Shown here: one piece after another, positions 19,173 through 28,305 of the stretch
Layout: the number at the start of each line of letters is the position of its first letter
How positions within the stretch are numbered: position 1 is the first letter of the stretch
DNA from: Acinetobacter brisouioides
GTDB lineage: Bacteria; Pseudomonadota; Gammaproteobacteria; Pseudomonadales; Moraxellaceae
Direction: 5' to 3'
Assembly (NCBI RefSeq): GCF_004331075.1
Contig: NZ_SJNX01000009.1
Span: forward strand, 1-64,000
DNA length: 64,000 nucleotides
Notes under the pieces: generated by a model
The model's database searches: none
What the model saw: the letters and a program-made list of their open reading frames with translations, nothing else
Told to the model about the DNA's origin: nothing
Translations under genes and position numbers: made by a program

Positions 19173-22115
19173 TTAATTGACTTGTTGAATCTCAAAACCT
19201 AGTTGTTCCAGTTGTTCTCGTTTAGTAAACGGTGCAACAACCGCTTTTACTGCTTTATGGTTGAGCAAATACTGCTCTACAACACGTTTTAAATCATCCA
19301 ATGTGACTGCCAATATTTGCGCACGTAACTGGGTTCTAAATGCAGGTGAACGTCGATGTAACAAAGCATAGCATGCAGTAATCGCTTCACCTGCTGGAGA
19401 ACCTGGTTTATCCATACCTGCAATCAAGCCCAAAATTGCTTCTTCAAGCTGATGCGGCAACTGTGGTGCAGTCATCAACCAATTCAAGCTCGCTTCAAAA
19501 TCCTGAAAAGTTTCAGTTAAACGTGGATCGCGGTAGCTATAGAAACGGAATGAACACGCATTACCATCGTAGCTTGCTCCCCCACCATACGCACCGCCTT
19601 TTTCACGAATGGCGCTATGCAAGAAACCATTGCGCAAATAACCTGCCAAGACCATAAATACTGCAGCGTCAGGGTGTGATACTTCTACAGCCTGATAAGC
19701 AGCCGAACAAAATTGTACATTGGTCTGAATGAGCCATGCCTGATCTTGCTTAGAATCCTCACGGCGTACTGTGCTTAATTCGATTGGCTCACGAGAAAAT
19801 TCAACTTTATTCCAAACATCCTGCACATGCTCTACCAGCACCTGACTGTGCATATCTTCACAAACAAGCAAAAATTGTTTTGGCGCTTGCAATAACAATT
19901 GATGAATATTTTTTAATTCCTGAATAAAATCAGTATAAGCCTGTTCATCTTTTTGAATTTTTTCAATCAGCTCTATCAGCCAGTTTAAAGCACCCAGACC
20001 CGTGTTGAAATAATCACGCTCTGCTAAAGCACTCATGTGACGTGAAGCAATCTGCATGGCATAGCTATGTCCTGAACCAGACAAACGCGATTGCCAACGT
20101 GTTTTGCGCTGTTGCAGCAATTCTAAAATACGGTCTTTTTCATCGAAACGTAGCTTTTCAAACGCCAGTTTCAATAAACCAATCGTATCAAAACGATCTG
20201 CTAAAGACTTAGTGGTTAAAGTTAAAAATGCACTGATCTGATTTTTATCGTTCAAACCGCTACGCAACGATGCTCCCATGCCCAAACCACCACTCACAGC
20301 AGTTTGTACATGTTGAAGTGCTAAGTAGTCATATTCACCAGCACCAACTTCACCGACCAAAATCGACAGTAAATTAAAATATGGCGATTGCACCACAGCT
20401 TCTGGAATTTCAACAATCACTTGTTGATAGTACAAACCATTGGTTCCTGCATGGTATAAATGCAACGGCATATCGTGGTTATTGCTAATAATTTCGCGCA
20501 ACTCACCTTGTACAATCTGGATTTCCGCAGGAATGTCTTCTAGACCGACTTTAGGTAACAGTTCAAGATTATCTGGTGTTTCCTGACGCTGTTTTAACGC
20601 TTGTGTATTTTCAAGAATTGCAACACGATCGGCTTCGGTTAAACCTGCTTCAATCTGGTCTAAACGTGCCTGTTCCTGTTGTTGTTCCTGAGCCGATTTA
20701 TTGGCATCTGGCACTAAAGTAAGCTGTACACGATGCGAGTTATCGAGCAAATAGGTTTGTATTAGGTTAGACAACCACATTGGGTCTTTCAGTTCTTCTT
20801 TCACAGCTTCCATAGCAGCATCAACATCCCATACATGTATAGGGTCACTGTGATGAATCGCACTACTTAAACCATTTAAAATCAGACTTAAACCATACGG
20901 TGTACCATCTCCACCGACTTCACGCTGATGTAATTCAATCTGATGTAAAATTGAATCGACCATTTCAGAATCAACAGGTTTAGAAGCAGCTTCTTGCAGT
21001 ACTTTTAATACACCTTCTTTAAAAGTTTGAGCATGTTCAGGATCTGAACCCTGTACAGCACAGTAAAAGGTCATTTCAAAGTTGCTGTCATCGACTCCCA
21101 TAAATGGGCCTGTAGAATCAGCATAACCGCACGTTTCCAAATAATGACGCAGTGGCGATGCAGAATTTTCCAGTAAAATCCCTTCAACCAGACGCATACC
21201 TAAACGCAGTTTAATATCGCTGGCTTCAGGTAATAACCATGCCAGTACATGATACGTTTTTCCTTTGAGGTCTTCTGCATCAACCGCATACGTTTCAGTG
21301 ACTTCAATCGGTGCGGCCAAGCGCTGTTCTGGAGTCGAGTGTAAAGTTCGCCCTGCTTGAAATTTATGCAATACCTGAGTTTCGATCTGCTCTTGTAGCT
21401 CATATGCAGTTTGATCACCAAAGGTCATAAACACCGCATTACTTGGGTGATAATGTGTTTGATAAAACTCAAGCAGTTCGCCATAGGTCAAATCTGGAAT
21501 ATCTTTTGGATCACCGCCAGAGTTGTAATGATAGGTCGTGGTTGGAAACAAATGATGCGCCAGTTGGTGGTAAAGCTGATCTGAAGGCGAACTCATTGCG
21601 CCTTTCATTTCATTAAACACCACGCCTTTAAATACAGGCTTGCCTTGCTCATCTAACTCAACCCGAATCCCTTCTTGGGCAAAATCTAATGGGTTGAGAT
21701 TCGCAGCAAATGCCGCATCAAGGTAAACTGCCAGCAAATTCTGAAAGTCTTTTTTGTTTTGTGTTGCAAACGGATAAGCCGTCCAGTCAGCCGAGGTAAA
21801 CGCATTCATAAACGTATTTAATGAACGGCGAATCATTAAAAAGAACGGATCGCGCACAGGAAAACGCTCTGAACCACAAAGCGCCGTATGTTCTAAAATA
21901 TGGGCTTCGCCTTTAGAATCCATTGGCTGGGTACGAAACGCAACTAAAAATACATTTTCATCATTTTCACTGGCTAAATGATAATGCACAGCACCAGTCA
22001 CTTTGTGTTTATATTCATAAACATCGATGTCTAAAGCCTCAACATGATGCTGACGTAACAGCTGAAACGCGGGATGAATCGTTTGAGTAATGGTTTCAGT
22101 GACATCTACAGTCAT
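19173..22115 (-). CDS. PreP-like M16 zinc peptidase
   Basis: A 980-residue pitrilysin-type (M16C) protease. The inverted zinc motif HILEH (H72, E75, H76) is complete. The two-half clam-shell structure and the C-terminal R/Y region (GGAYGGGASYDG) match the presequence-protease subfamily, which degrades peptides. No signal peptide is seen, so it is probably cytoplasmic. GGAGAGC precedes the ATG. The pldA start lies 20 bases beyond its stop on the same strand, so the two may be read together. Confidence 0.9.
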   Translation of the reverse strand: MTVDVTETITQTIHPAFQLLRQHHVEALDIDVYEYKHKVTGAVHYHLASENDENVFLVAFRTQPMDSKGEAHILEHTALCGSERFPVRDPFFLMIRRSLNTFMNAFTSADWTAYPFATQNKKDFQNLLAVYLDAAFAANLNPLDFAQEGIRVELDEQGKPVFKGVVFNEMKGAMSSPSDQLYHQLAHHLFPTTTYHYNSGGDPKDIPDLTYGELLEFYQTHYHPSNAVFMTFGDQTAYELQEQIETQVLHKFQAGRTLHSTPEQRLAAPIEVTETYAVDAEDLKGKTYHVLAWLLPEASDIKLRLGMRLVEGILLENSASPLRHYLETCGYADSTGPFMGVDDSNFEMTFYCAVQGSDPEHAQTFKEGVLKVLQEAASKPVDSEMVDSILHQIELHQREVGGDGTPYGLSLILNGLSSAIHHSDPIHVWDVDAAMEAVKEELKDPMWLSNLIQTYLLDNSHRVQLTLVPDANKSAQEQQQEQARLDQIEAGLTEADRVAILENTQALKQRQETPDNLELLPKVGLEDIPAEIQIVQGELREIISNNHDMPLHLYHAGTNGLYYQQVIVEIPEAVVQSPYFNLLSILVGEVGAGEYDYLALQHVQTAVSGGLGMGASLRSGLNDKNQISAFLTLTTKSLADRFDTIGLLKLAFEKLRFDEKDRILELLQQRKTRWQSRLSGSGHSYAMQIASRHMSALAERDYFNTGLGALNWLIELIEKIQKDEQAYTDFIQELKNIHQLLLQAPKQFLLVCEDMHSQVLVEHVQDVWNKVEFSREPIELSTVRREDSKQDQAWLIQTNVQFCSAAYQAVEVSHPDAAVFMVLAGYLRNGFLHSAIREKGGAYGGGASYDGNACSFRFYSYRDPRLTETFQDFEASLNWLMTAPQLPHQLEEAILGLIAGMDKPGSPAGEAITACYALLHRRSPAFRTQLRAQILAVTLDDLKRVVEQYLLNHKAVKAVVAPFTKREQLEQLGFEIQQVN

Positions 22116-22282
22116 GTGCTCTCCTAAATAAAAATCATCATCAATAATATTTTGGTATTATGCGACAGATGTCATAGATTTTCATGTAAAAACTTGAGTA
22201 TTTTGGTTTTATCTCGTGCAAGCGCAGATCAGATTTACAACGAAAATAATCCCTTTAATCCATGTAAAAATACAAAGTGTAG

Positions 22283-22651
22283 ATGACAATGAAAAAATCT
22301 TACTTATTCGCAATCTCTTGTCTTATTTCAAGCAGCTTATATGCAAGCCCCAACTGCGATCAGCTTGCCAAAATTGCTGATGATAATGGTGCAAACTATG
22401 GCACAAAATACAGCTATACGGTCAAAGGGCCTAAAGGTTATCGCAGCTACTTTCACACTGCACCTTCCGAGCAATGTAAAATGAAGAATATTTTTATCAT
22501 TCCGAAAGATTCGGTGATTGCTTACCAAGAATTTAAAAATGAGAACGAGCTTTGGCTATATGTCATGTATATCAGTAACAATGGTGTCGATACTGAGGGT
22601 TGGGTGAAAGCAAAAGACTTTAAGGTTTCAGGACGAATCAGTCCAAATTAA
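22283..22651 (+). CDS. Small exported protein, SH3-like
   Basis: A 122-residue protein with a clear signal peptide (KKSYLFAISCLISSSLYA, cut near residue 22). The mature part has two cysteines (PNCDQL and EQCKMK) and a beta-rich C-terminus with LWLYVMY and a closing GWVKAKDF strand, as in bacterial SH3-like domains. Two starts two codons apart are possible. It stands alone. Function is not known. Confidence 0.65.
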   Translation: MTMKKSYLFAISCLISSSLYASPNCDQLAKIADDNGANYGTKYSYTVKGPKGYRSYFHTAPSEQCKMKNIFIIPKDSVIAYQEFKNENELWLYVMYISNNGVDTEGWVKAKDFKVSGRISPN

Positions 22652-22844
22652 TTGCATACACCTTGATTCAAACGATTTCAGAAAAAATTGGAATGCAAAA
22701 TTAAGAATGCTATCTGACATAGATAAAGCTCAAATCATTTATCTATACTTGCATTAAATACGGCCTCTGCGATCTCAATAGTTATGGTTTTTAAAGTAAA
22801 AAAATCATAACTATATAGGACAAGAAAAATTAAACAGTTTTTCA

Positions 22845-22906
22845 TTAGATCTCTTTCATAAGCCCTTTCTATTCTCCCTTATGAGAAGAAAGATAAAGAG
22901 AGTAAA
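22845..22906. repeat. Dispersed palindromic element, degenerate copy B
   Basis: TTAGATCTCTTTCATAA then CCCTTTCT and GAAGAAAGATAAAGAGAG keep the left end and the pyrimidine/purine arms of copies A and D, but the right end is changed. It is probably a decayed member. Confidence 0.45.
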
Positions 22907-22919
22907 TCGTTATTACTTT

Positions 22920-23000
22920 TGATCACTTTAGACTTAATTGGTTCTAAATTAGTACTGCTTAGGCTATTAGAGCCACTGCTTATAACTTTAAAAGTGATCA
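22920..23000. repeat. 81-base unit with 10-bp inverted ends around the CTTAGGCTATT motif
   Basis: TGATCACTTT at 22920-22929 and AAAGTGATCA at 22991-23000 are exact complements. CTTAGGCTATT lies in the middle at 22958-22968. It is unclear whether this is a mobile unit or chance. Confidence 0.45.
22958..22968 (+). repeat. CTTAGGCTATT motif copy 4
   Basis: CTTAGGCTATT in the middle of the 22920-23000 inverted unit; the last T of the longer motif is changed to A. Confidence 0.5.
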
Positions 23001-23159
23001 GCGCAACGGGAAACCAAGCCATTATTGTTGCTTGATTCATTATTTTTGAATAAAAATCCGTTTTTATAGTCAAAACCTGAATTTTATTCATCTTAACTAC
23101 TGTATTGTTTTGGCTTAGTGTAAAATGTTCAGCCTTAAAAACTTGCAATGAGCCCACAC

Positions 23160-24164
23160 ATGTCAAAAATTGCCCTTTTTGCACTTGGTAATGCCCTGAT
23201 TGACCAAGAATTTCAGGTTTCGGATGAATTTTTAGCTACACAAAACTTGCAAAAAGGCACCATGCAATTGACCGATGGTGACACTCAAGCAAATCTCTAT
23301 CAAAACTTACAAGTCTCTCAAGTCTATAAAGGTCAAGCAAGTGGCGGCTCAGCAGCTAACACAACTGTAGCTTTTAGTGCTTTAGGTGGTCGTGCCTTTT
23401 ATGGTTGCCGCGTGGGTCATGATGAACTCGGTCAGATCTACCTTGATGGTTTAAATGAAGCAGGTATTTTTACTGCACAGCAGTCTGTTAGTGAAGGCGT
23501 AACAGGAACCTGCATGGTTCTGATTACACCAGATACCGAACGCACCATGCATACCTATTTAGGAATTACCGCAGAACTTTCTGTAGATCAAATCGACTTT
23601 CAACCCTTAGAACAAGCACAGTGGCTATATATTGAAGGTTATTTATCGACCAGTGATACTGCTCGCCAAGCTGTTGCAAAAGCACGTGACGTTGCCAAAG
23701 CCAATGATGTGAAAGTTGCATTGTCTTTGTCTGATCCTGCAATGGTGCAATATGCTCGCACAGGTTTAACAGAAATGCTGGCTGAAGGTGTTGACTTGTT
23801 GTTCTGTAACGAACAAGAAGCACTCATGTTTACTGAAACGACTGAACTTGATGCAGCTTTACAAGTTTTATTACAAAGTAATCAAAATGTTGTCATTACC
23901 TTAGGCGCAAAAGGCGCATTGGTTGCGAGTCAAAACGAAAAAATTCATGTAGAAGGCCGTCAAGTTAAAGCTGTTGATACCAACGGTGCTGGCGATGCTT
24001 TTGCAGGTGCATTCTTATATGCCATTCACCAAGGTTCAAACCTAGAACAAGCAGCTGAACTTGCGATTCTAATTTCAAGTGAAGTTGTGGCTCAGTTTGG
24101 CCCACGTCTTGCGATTGAAAAATATGCTAGACTACAGCAAAGCATCGAACTGGATCTTGCATAA
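23160..24164 (+). CDS. PfkB-family kinase, adenosine-kinase-like
   Basis: A 334-residue ribokinase/PfkB kinase. The substrate-side motif SGGSAANTTVAFSALGG lies near residue 61, and the catalytic DTNGAGDAFAGAF near residue 275 holds the base Asp. The nearest named relatives are adenosine kinases, but the substrate cannot be read from sequence. Two ATG codons are possible (23148 and 23160); the second gives the family N-terminus MSKIALFALGNAL. Its stop overlaps the start of the Rieske gene by one base. Confidence 0.85.
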   Translation: MSKIALFALGNALIDQEFQVSDEFLATQNLQKGTMQLTDGDTQANLYQNLQVSQVYKGQASGGSAANTTVAFSALGGRAFYGCRVGHDELGQIYLDGLNEAGIFTAQQSVSEGVTGTCMVLITPDTERTMHTYLGITAELSVDQIDFQPLEQAQWLYIEGYLSTSDTARQAVAKARDVAKANDVKVALSLSDPAMVQYARTGLTEMLAEGVDLLFCNEQEALMFTETTELDAALQVLLQSNQNVVITLGAKGALVASQNEKIHVEGRQVKAVDTNGAGDAFAGAFLYAIHQGSNLEQAAELAILISSEVVAQFGPRLAIEKYARLQQSIELDLA

Positions 24165-24487
24165 TGACCCACAAAATTTGTATGACTGAAGATATTCCTG
24201 AACGCGAAGCACGTGCTTTTGAAAGTCGTGAAGGCGAAACCGTTTTTGTTACTCAACGTGATGGAATGTTTTACGCATATAAAAACCTGTGTCCACATTT
24301 GCAAGTTGAACTTGAATTTCTAGAAAATCAATTTTTAGATCAAGATCAGGAATTTATCCAGTGCTCTACTCATGGTGCATTATTTAATGTAGAAACAGGC
24401 GAATGTATTTCTGGACCATGTCTGGGCGAATCTCTACAAAAAGTAGAGCTTCGGGTACATTCCGATGGCGGTATTTACTTGTCCTGA
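24164..24487 (+). CDS. Rieske [2Fe-2S] protein
   Basis: A 107-residue single-domain Rieske protein with ligands C43, H45 (CPH) and C67, H70 (CSTH). The small size and lack of a membrane anchor point to a soluble ferredoxin-like electron carrier or redox sensor, as in the NirD/BphF-like group. Its start overlaps the kinase stop by one base, implying coupled translation. No oxygenase partner lies nearby, so its partner is unknown. Confidence 0.85.
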   Translation: MTHKICMTEDIPEREARAFESREGETVFVTQRDGMFYAYKNLCPHLQVELEFLENQFLDQDQEFIQCSTHGALFNVETGECISGPCLGESLQKVELRVHSDGGIYLS

Positions 24488-24494
24488 GTCGCTC

Positions 24495-25130
24495 ATGATC
24501 AGTTTACATGCCTTTCTGACCAGTTATGAATTGATGCCATTTCACGCCAGTGTGATGGCATTGGTGCTTTTGAGTTTGGTTGAAACGGTTGGGTTTTATT
24601 TAGGTGGGCGACCTTTCGCCTCGTTAAAACACCTGATTCCACATATCATCAAAACACCACTATTAGACATCAAATTTTCAAAAATCCTGATTGTGGTTTT
24701 TTTTCTGATTAACTTCAGCTTTGCTGGTTATTTTCTGCAACTGTTCTTTTTTGCCTATCAAAACCATTTTGCTCCTGTTGTTTATTTGCTTTTACCCGCA
24801 CTGGTCATTGCCCTATTCTTTACTGTGTTTATGATTCATTGTTTAGATCAGGTGATTCGACCAAAATTTGAAAGCAAACAAAAAAACCTGATTGGTCGAC
24901 TTGCTACGATCTGCAATGGCAATGCTCGCCCTGAAAGTACAGCTCAAGCTCGTGTACGCGATGAATATGGGCAATTGCATTATGTACAAGTTCGTTCAGA
25001 GTTTGGAGAAATTGAACTAAACTCGCAAATTATTTTAATTCGTAGACGCGAATCTTATTATATTGCCAAAAAAATTGTCGAATCTAATCATTTATTTGAC
25101 GATGATATGTTTAGTCCTCACGATGCCTAA
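24495..25130 (+). CDS. YqiJ-like inner-membrane protein
   Basis: A 211-residue protein with three or four membrane spans in the first 125 residues, followed by a soluble OB-fold-like domain (IGRLATICNGNARPESTAQ near residue 132). This layout matches the YqiJ/DUF1449 family, which usually sits next to a flotillin-like YqiK; none is seen here. I start at 24495, eight bases past the Rieske stop, rather than ten codons upstream inside it. Likely part of the kinase-Rieske operon. Function unknown. Confidence 0.7.
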   Translation: MISLHAFLTSYELMPFHASVMALVLLSLVETVGFYLGGRPFASLKHLIPHIIKTPLLDIKFSKILIVVFFLINFSFAGYFLQLFFFAYQNHFAPVVYLLLPALVIALFFTVFMIHCLDQVIRPKFESKQKNLIGRLATICNGNARPESTAQARVRDEYGQLHYVQVRSEFGEIELNSQIILIRRRESYYIAKKIVESNHLFDDDMFSPHDA

Positions 25131-25239
25131 GTACAATCACAATTTCACTTGTCGAAACCCGATTTGAGTCATACAATCCAGCATCTTTTTTGGCGGTTGT
25201 CGCCATTTGTCACTAAAATACAAGATGCAAGGTAATCTC

Positions 25240-25803
25240 ATGAAAAAACAACTTGGAAAGCTCGCCTTTAAACTTTCAGGTTGGACATATCATCTTCAAG
25301 ACAGCATTCTTGAAGACAAACAAGTGATTATTGGTTTTGAACATACATCCATGCTTGACGGTGTATTGTCTTGGTCACTCTTTCAAATTTTAGGTTTACA
25401 AACTCACACCTTAGTGAAAAAGGAACTCTTTAAAGGTCCTGTTGCACCATTACTCAAAGCTATGGGTGCGATTCCTGTTGACCGCAAAGCCAAACAAGAC
25501 ACCGTTTCCCAAATGGTGCAACTTTTTCAAAGTCATACCAAATTCAATCTGGTGATTGCACCTGAAGCCACGCGTGCTAAAAATGGTGAACCACGCAAAC
25601 CAATCCGCACAGGTTTTTGGCATATTGCCAAAGCAGCAAATGTTCCAATTGTTCTCATGTATGCCAACCCAAAAACCAAACAAGGTGGCATCATTGGAAA
25701 AATTTACCCACATGATTTTGATCAGGATATGCAAACGATTAAAGACATGTACAAAAAACTAGCAGGGCTGGATATTGTTATTCCTGAAGCCAAAAACACA
25801 TAA
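25240..25803 (+). CDS. PlsC-type acyltransferase
   Basis: A 187-residue protein of the lysophosphatidic-acid acyltransferase fold. The HX4D catalytic motif is HTSMLD (H35-D40), and a second block APEATRAK corresponds to the usual EGTR motif, with ALA replacing Gly. FWHIAKAANVPIVLMYA follows as in the family. It is short and lacks a clear membrane span, so it may be a peripheral acyltransferase rather than PlsC itself. AAGGT lies upstream of the chosen start; 11 codons further upstream are open but unlikely. Confidence 0.8.
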   Translation: MKKQLGKLAFKLSGWTYHLQDSILEDKQVIIGFEHTSMLDGVLSWSLFQILGLQTHTLVKKELFKGPVAPLLKAMGAIPVDRKAKQDTVSQMVQLFQSHTKFNLVIAPEATRAKNGEPRKPIRTGFWHIAKAANVPIVLMYANPKTKQGGIIGKIYPHDFDQDMQTIKDMYKKLAGLDIVIPEAKNT

Positions 25804-25911
25804 GCTTTATAGGGATTTACCGAAATCCTCTTGGTGAAATAAAAGCGATTATGCTAAAATTACGCAGTTTTTTGATCTGGTATAGACCAATCTTTTAAGG
25901 AGCATATTTAC

Positions 25912-26661
25912 ATGGCGGGTCATTCAAAGTGGGCAAACACAAAGCATCGTAAAGCAAAACAAGATGCCAGCCGTGCTAAAGTTTTTACCAAATATATCCG
26001 TGAAATTGTAACCGCAGCAAAATTGGGCGGTGGCGATGCTGCAAGCAACCCTCGTTTACGTGCTGTGGTTGAAAAAGCTTTATCGGTAAATATGACTCGT
26101 GAGGCAATTAACCGCGCCATTCAACGTGGTGCTGGTGGTGAAGATAACGATGACCTAAACGAAGTGACTTATGAAGGTTACGGCGTAGGTGGTGTAGCGG
26201 TATTGGTTGAAACCATGACTGACAACTTAAACCGTACTGTTCCTGATGTCCGTCATTGTTTTAGCAAAACCAATGGTAATTTAGGGACCAATGGTTCTGT
26301 GTCTTATCTGTTTACTAAACGTGGTGAAATCACATTTGAAGATGTGTCTTTAGAAGACAAAATCATGGAAGTGGCTTTAGAAGCTGGTGCAGATGATATC
26401 GAAATTGATGAAGACGAAATCTTGGTTATTACCTCACCTGAAAGTTTTGGTGACGTACAAGATGCTTTAACTGCGGCTGGCTTAAAATCAGACAATGCCG
26501 AAGTGGTTATGAGTCCATCGACTAAAGCTGAAATTACAGACATCGACCAAGCAAAACAAATCATGAAAATGATTGATATGCTTGAAGATCTAGATGATGT
26601 TCAAAACGTTTATACCAATGTTGAATTCTCTGATGACGTGCTTGCACAGTTAGATGCTTAA
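25912..26661 (+). CDS. yebC: YebC/TACO1 family protein
   Basis: A 249-residue member of the YebC/PmpR/TACO1 family with the standard start [19 protein letters not shown]. Family members have been described as DNA-binding regulators and, more recently, as helpers of ribosomes at difficult proline stretches. The three-domain length is normal. AAGGAGC gives a strong ribosome site. It stands as a single gene with its own terminator. Confidence 0.93.
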   Translation: MAGHSKWANTKHRKAKQDASRAKVFTKYIREIVTAAKLGGGDAASNPRLRAVVEKALSVNMTREAINRAIQRGAGGEDNDDLNEVTYEGYGVGGVAVLVETMTDNLNRTVPDVRHCFSKTNGNLGTNGSVSYLFTKRGEITFEDVSLEDKIMEVALEAGADDIEIDEDEILVITSPESFGDVQDALTAAGLKSDNAEVVMSPSTKAEITDIDQAKQIMKMIDMLEDLDDVQNVYTNVEFSDDVLAQLDA

Positions 26662-26678
26662 TTCGCTCGCTTCAGCTA

Positions 26679-26713
26679 AAAACGAGATTTAAAATTTTAA
26701 ATCTCGTTTTTTT
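26679..26713 (+). terminator. Intrinsic terminator of yebC
   Basis: ACGAGATTTAAAA pairs with TTTTAAATCTCGT, followed by seven T, about 20 bases after the stop. Confidence 0.9.
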
Positions 26714-26837
26714 ATGCTTACACAATCAATATATAAAACTTAAGCAACATTAGGAATTATAAAAAAACAATTATTATCAATAACTTATCAACAAAATTAC
26801 GCTAAGCTTCAGCTCATATCCGACCTTTACACTATTG

Positions 26838-26856
26838 CCCATTCATAAAAAATGGG
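26838..26856 (+). promoter_or_regulatory. Small hairpin over the ribosome site of the DUF347 gene
   Basis: CCCATT (26838-26843) and AATGGG (26851-26856) form a 6-bp stem whose second arm is the likely ribosome-binding region of the gene starting at 26866. It could dampen translation; the stem is short. Confidence 0.35.
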
Positions 26857-26865
26857 AATTTGTAC

Positions 26866-27600
26866 ATGTTCAATAAAGTACCTCAGGTCACTTTAATTTT
26901 CTGGATCATTAAAATTGCGGCCACAACGCTTGGTGAAACAGCGGGTGATGCTCTCTCAATGTCGCTAGATTTGGGCTATATTCTCAGTAGTAGCATTTTT
27001 TTCTTACTTTTTGCTTTTTTTGTGAGTCTACAGATTAAAGCTAAACAATATCACCCATATCTTTACTGGCTCACCATTATTACCACGACAACATTAGGCA
27101 CAACCATTGCTGATTTTGTCGATCGTTCACTGGGCATTGGATACTTCGGCGGAAGCCTGATGTTACTTTCACTGTTATTGTGTTCGCTCGCAATCTGGTA
27201 TTACAGTGATCGCTCTCTTTCTGTGCAAAACATTCAATCTACGAAAACCGAGATATTTTATTGGGTTACCATTATGTTTTCGCAAACGCTGGGAACAGCT
27301 TTGGGAGACTGGGTTGCAGACACACAAGGTTTAGGCTATTTATATTCTGCGATTATTTTTGGCAGCATGTTATTACTGCTAACACTGAGCTACTTTTGGA
27401 CAAAGATTTCACACACCTTTCTGTTTTGGAGTGCGTTCATTCTCACTCGCCCATTAGGTGCAGTTTTAGGCGATTTCTTGGATAAACCCATTTCTCATGG
27501 TGGTTTAGACCTAAGCCGTTTTGGGGCATCATTCGTTCTTATTTTATTTATTTTTATATTTATTGTCATTTCCACACGTGCTTCAAAAACAAATACATAA
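26866..27600 (+). CDS. DUF347-repeat membrane protein
   Basis: A 244-residue protein with about eight membrane spans built from four repeats of DUF347 (COG4705). Each repeat carries the same core: TLGETAGD (21-28), TLGTTIAD (76-83), TLGTALGD (141-148) and PLGAVLGD (196-203), and the first three are followed by an LGY motif. Four acidic residues at equal places hint at a symmetric pore or metal path, but no function is established. Codons upstream of 26866 (a TTG) are unlikely. Confidence 0.75.
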   Translation: MFNKVPQVTLIFWIIKIAATTLGETAGDALSMSLDLGYILSSSIFFLLFAFFVSLQIKAKQYHPYLYWLTIITTTTLGTTIADFVDRSLGIGYFGGSLMLLSLLLCSLAIWYYSDRSLSVQNIQSTKTEIFYWVTIMFSQTLGTALGDWVADTQGLGYLYSAIIFGSMLLLLTLSYFWTKISHTFLFWSAFILTRPLGAVLGDFLDKPISHGGLDLSRFGASFVLILFIFIFIVISTRASKTNT

Positions 27601-27613
27601 ATCAGAAATAAAT

Positions 27614-27641
27614 AAGGAGATCATATTGATTTGATCTCCTT
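27614..27641. terminator. Candidate bidirectional terminator between convergent genes
   Basis: AAGGAGATCA and TGATCTCCTT form a 10-bp stem with an 8-base loop. It lies between the convergent DUF347 and lysE-type genes. The T-runs are weak on both sides. Confidence 0.6.
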
Positions 27642-27645
27642 GATT

Positions 27646-28254
27646 TTAAATACACAACAGCGCTACAGCAAAAATAGAAAAACAGATTCCTGACAAATAA
27701 TAAATATGTGGCGTATAACGCTGCAACCATTGTGACCGTGTCAACCATGCCACCACGCCCATATTCCAGATCAAAACCACCATCACCATCCAGATGCTTA
27801 CGGAAATTTTATAAACAACACTGGTCTGCGTTGGAAGTAGAATCATTAAACTGCTATAAAACATCCAGTTTTTAGGATTAAGTAAGCTTGATTGCAACCC
27901 CTGCCCAATCAAAGATTGCCAACTCACATCAACATTCACCTGCTGACATGCTGGCTGCTCTAACTTCAAATGGTGGTGAGCATAGCGGATACATACGCCT
28001 GAAAGATAAAATAAATACAGCGCTCCCACATAGCGCAACACAAACAAGAAACCTGAACTCAACTGCCCAAGGGTATTAAGCAGCAGCATCACCACCCCAA
28101 GAATGAGAGCATTACCCAAAGCAACACCCCAAGCGACTCGACGAGCTGCCCGATGTGAATAACGCAACAATGTCGTTAACAACAGGAAAAAATCGGGACC
28201 AGGGGAAAGCAAAGCAAGAAAATGTGTAACGGCAATAACAACAAAAAAATTCAT
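27646..28254 (-). CDS. LysE/RhtB-family amino-acid exporter
   Basis: A 202-residue protein with about six spans. The family start FLALLSPGPDFFLLL (residues 12-26) and SLLNPKNWMFYSS near 120 are typical for LysE/RhtB exporters of amino acids such as threonine, homoserine or lysine. The substrate cannot be told. It lies 51 bases after an AraC-type regulator on the same strand, which probably controls it. Confidence 0.85.
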   Translation of the reverse strand: MNFFVVIAVTHFLALLSPGPDFFLLLTTLLRYSHRAARRVAWGVALGNALILGVVMLLLNTLGQLSSGFLFVLRYVGALYLFYLSGVCIRYAHHHLKLEQPACQQVNVDVSWQSLIGQGLQSSLLNPKNWMFYSSLMILLPTQTSVVYKISVSIWMVMVVLIWNMGVVAWLTRSQWLQRYTPHIYYLSGICFSIFAVALLCI

Positions 28255-28305
28255 AGCACACTCAAATACTGACGTGACTTAAGCTTAGGAAATTGCTGAT
28301 CAATT

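Larger units (their letters stand above)
22652..23159. other. Gene-free stretch with decayed repeats
   Basis: About 500 AT-rich bases. It holds a degenerate relative of the palindromic element (22845-22906), an 81-base unit with 10-bp inverted ends (22920-23000), and a CTTAGGCTATT copy inside that unit. A minus-strand frame of 101 codons crosses it but looks spurious. Confidence 0.6.

Noticed and set aside
22879..23184. Minus-strand open frame of 101 codons in the gap before the PfkB kinase
   Set aside because: It covers repeat-like and AT-rich DNA, overlaps the kinase start, and its translation has no domain-like pattern.
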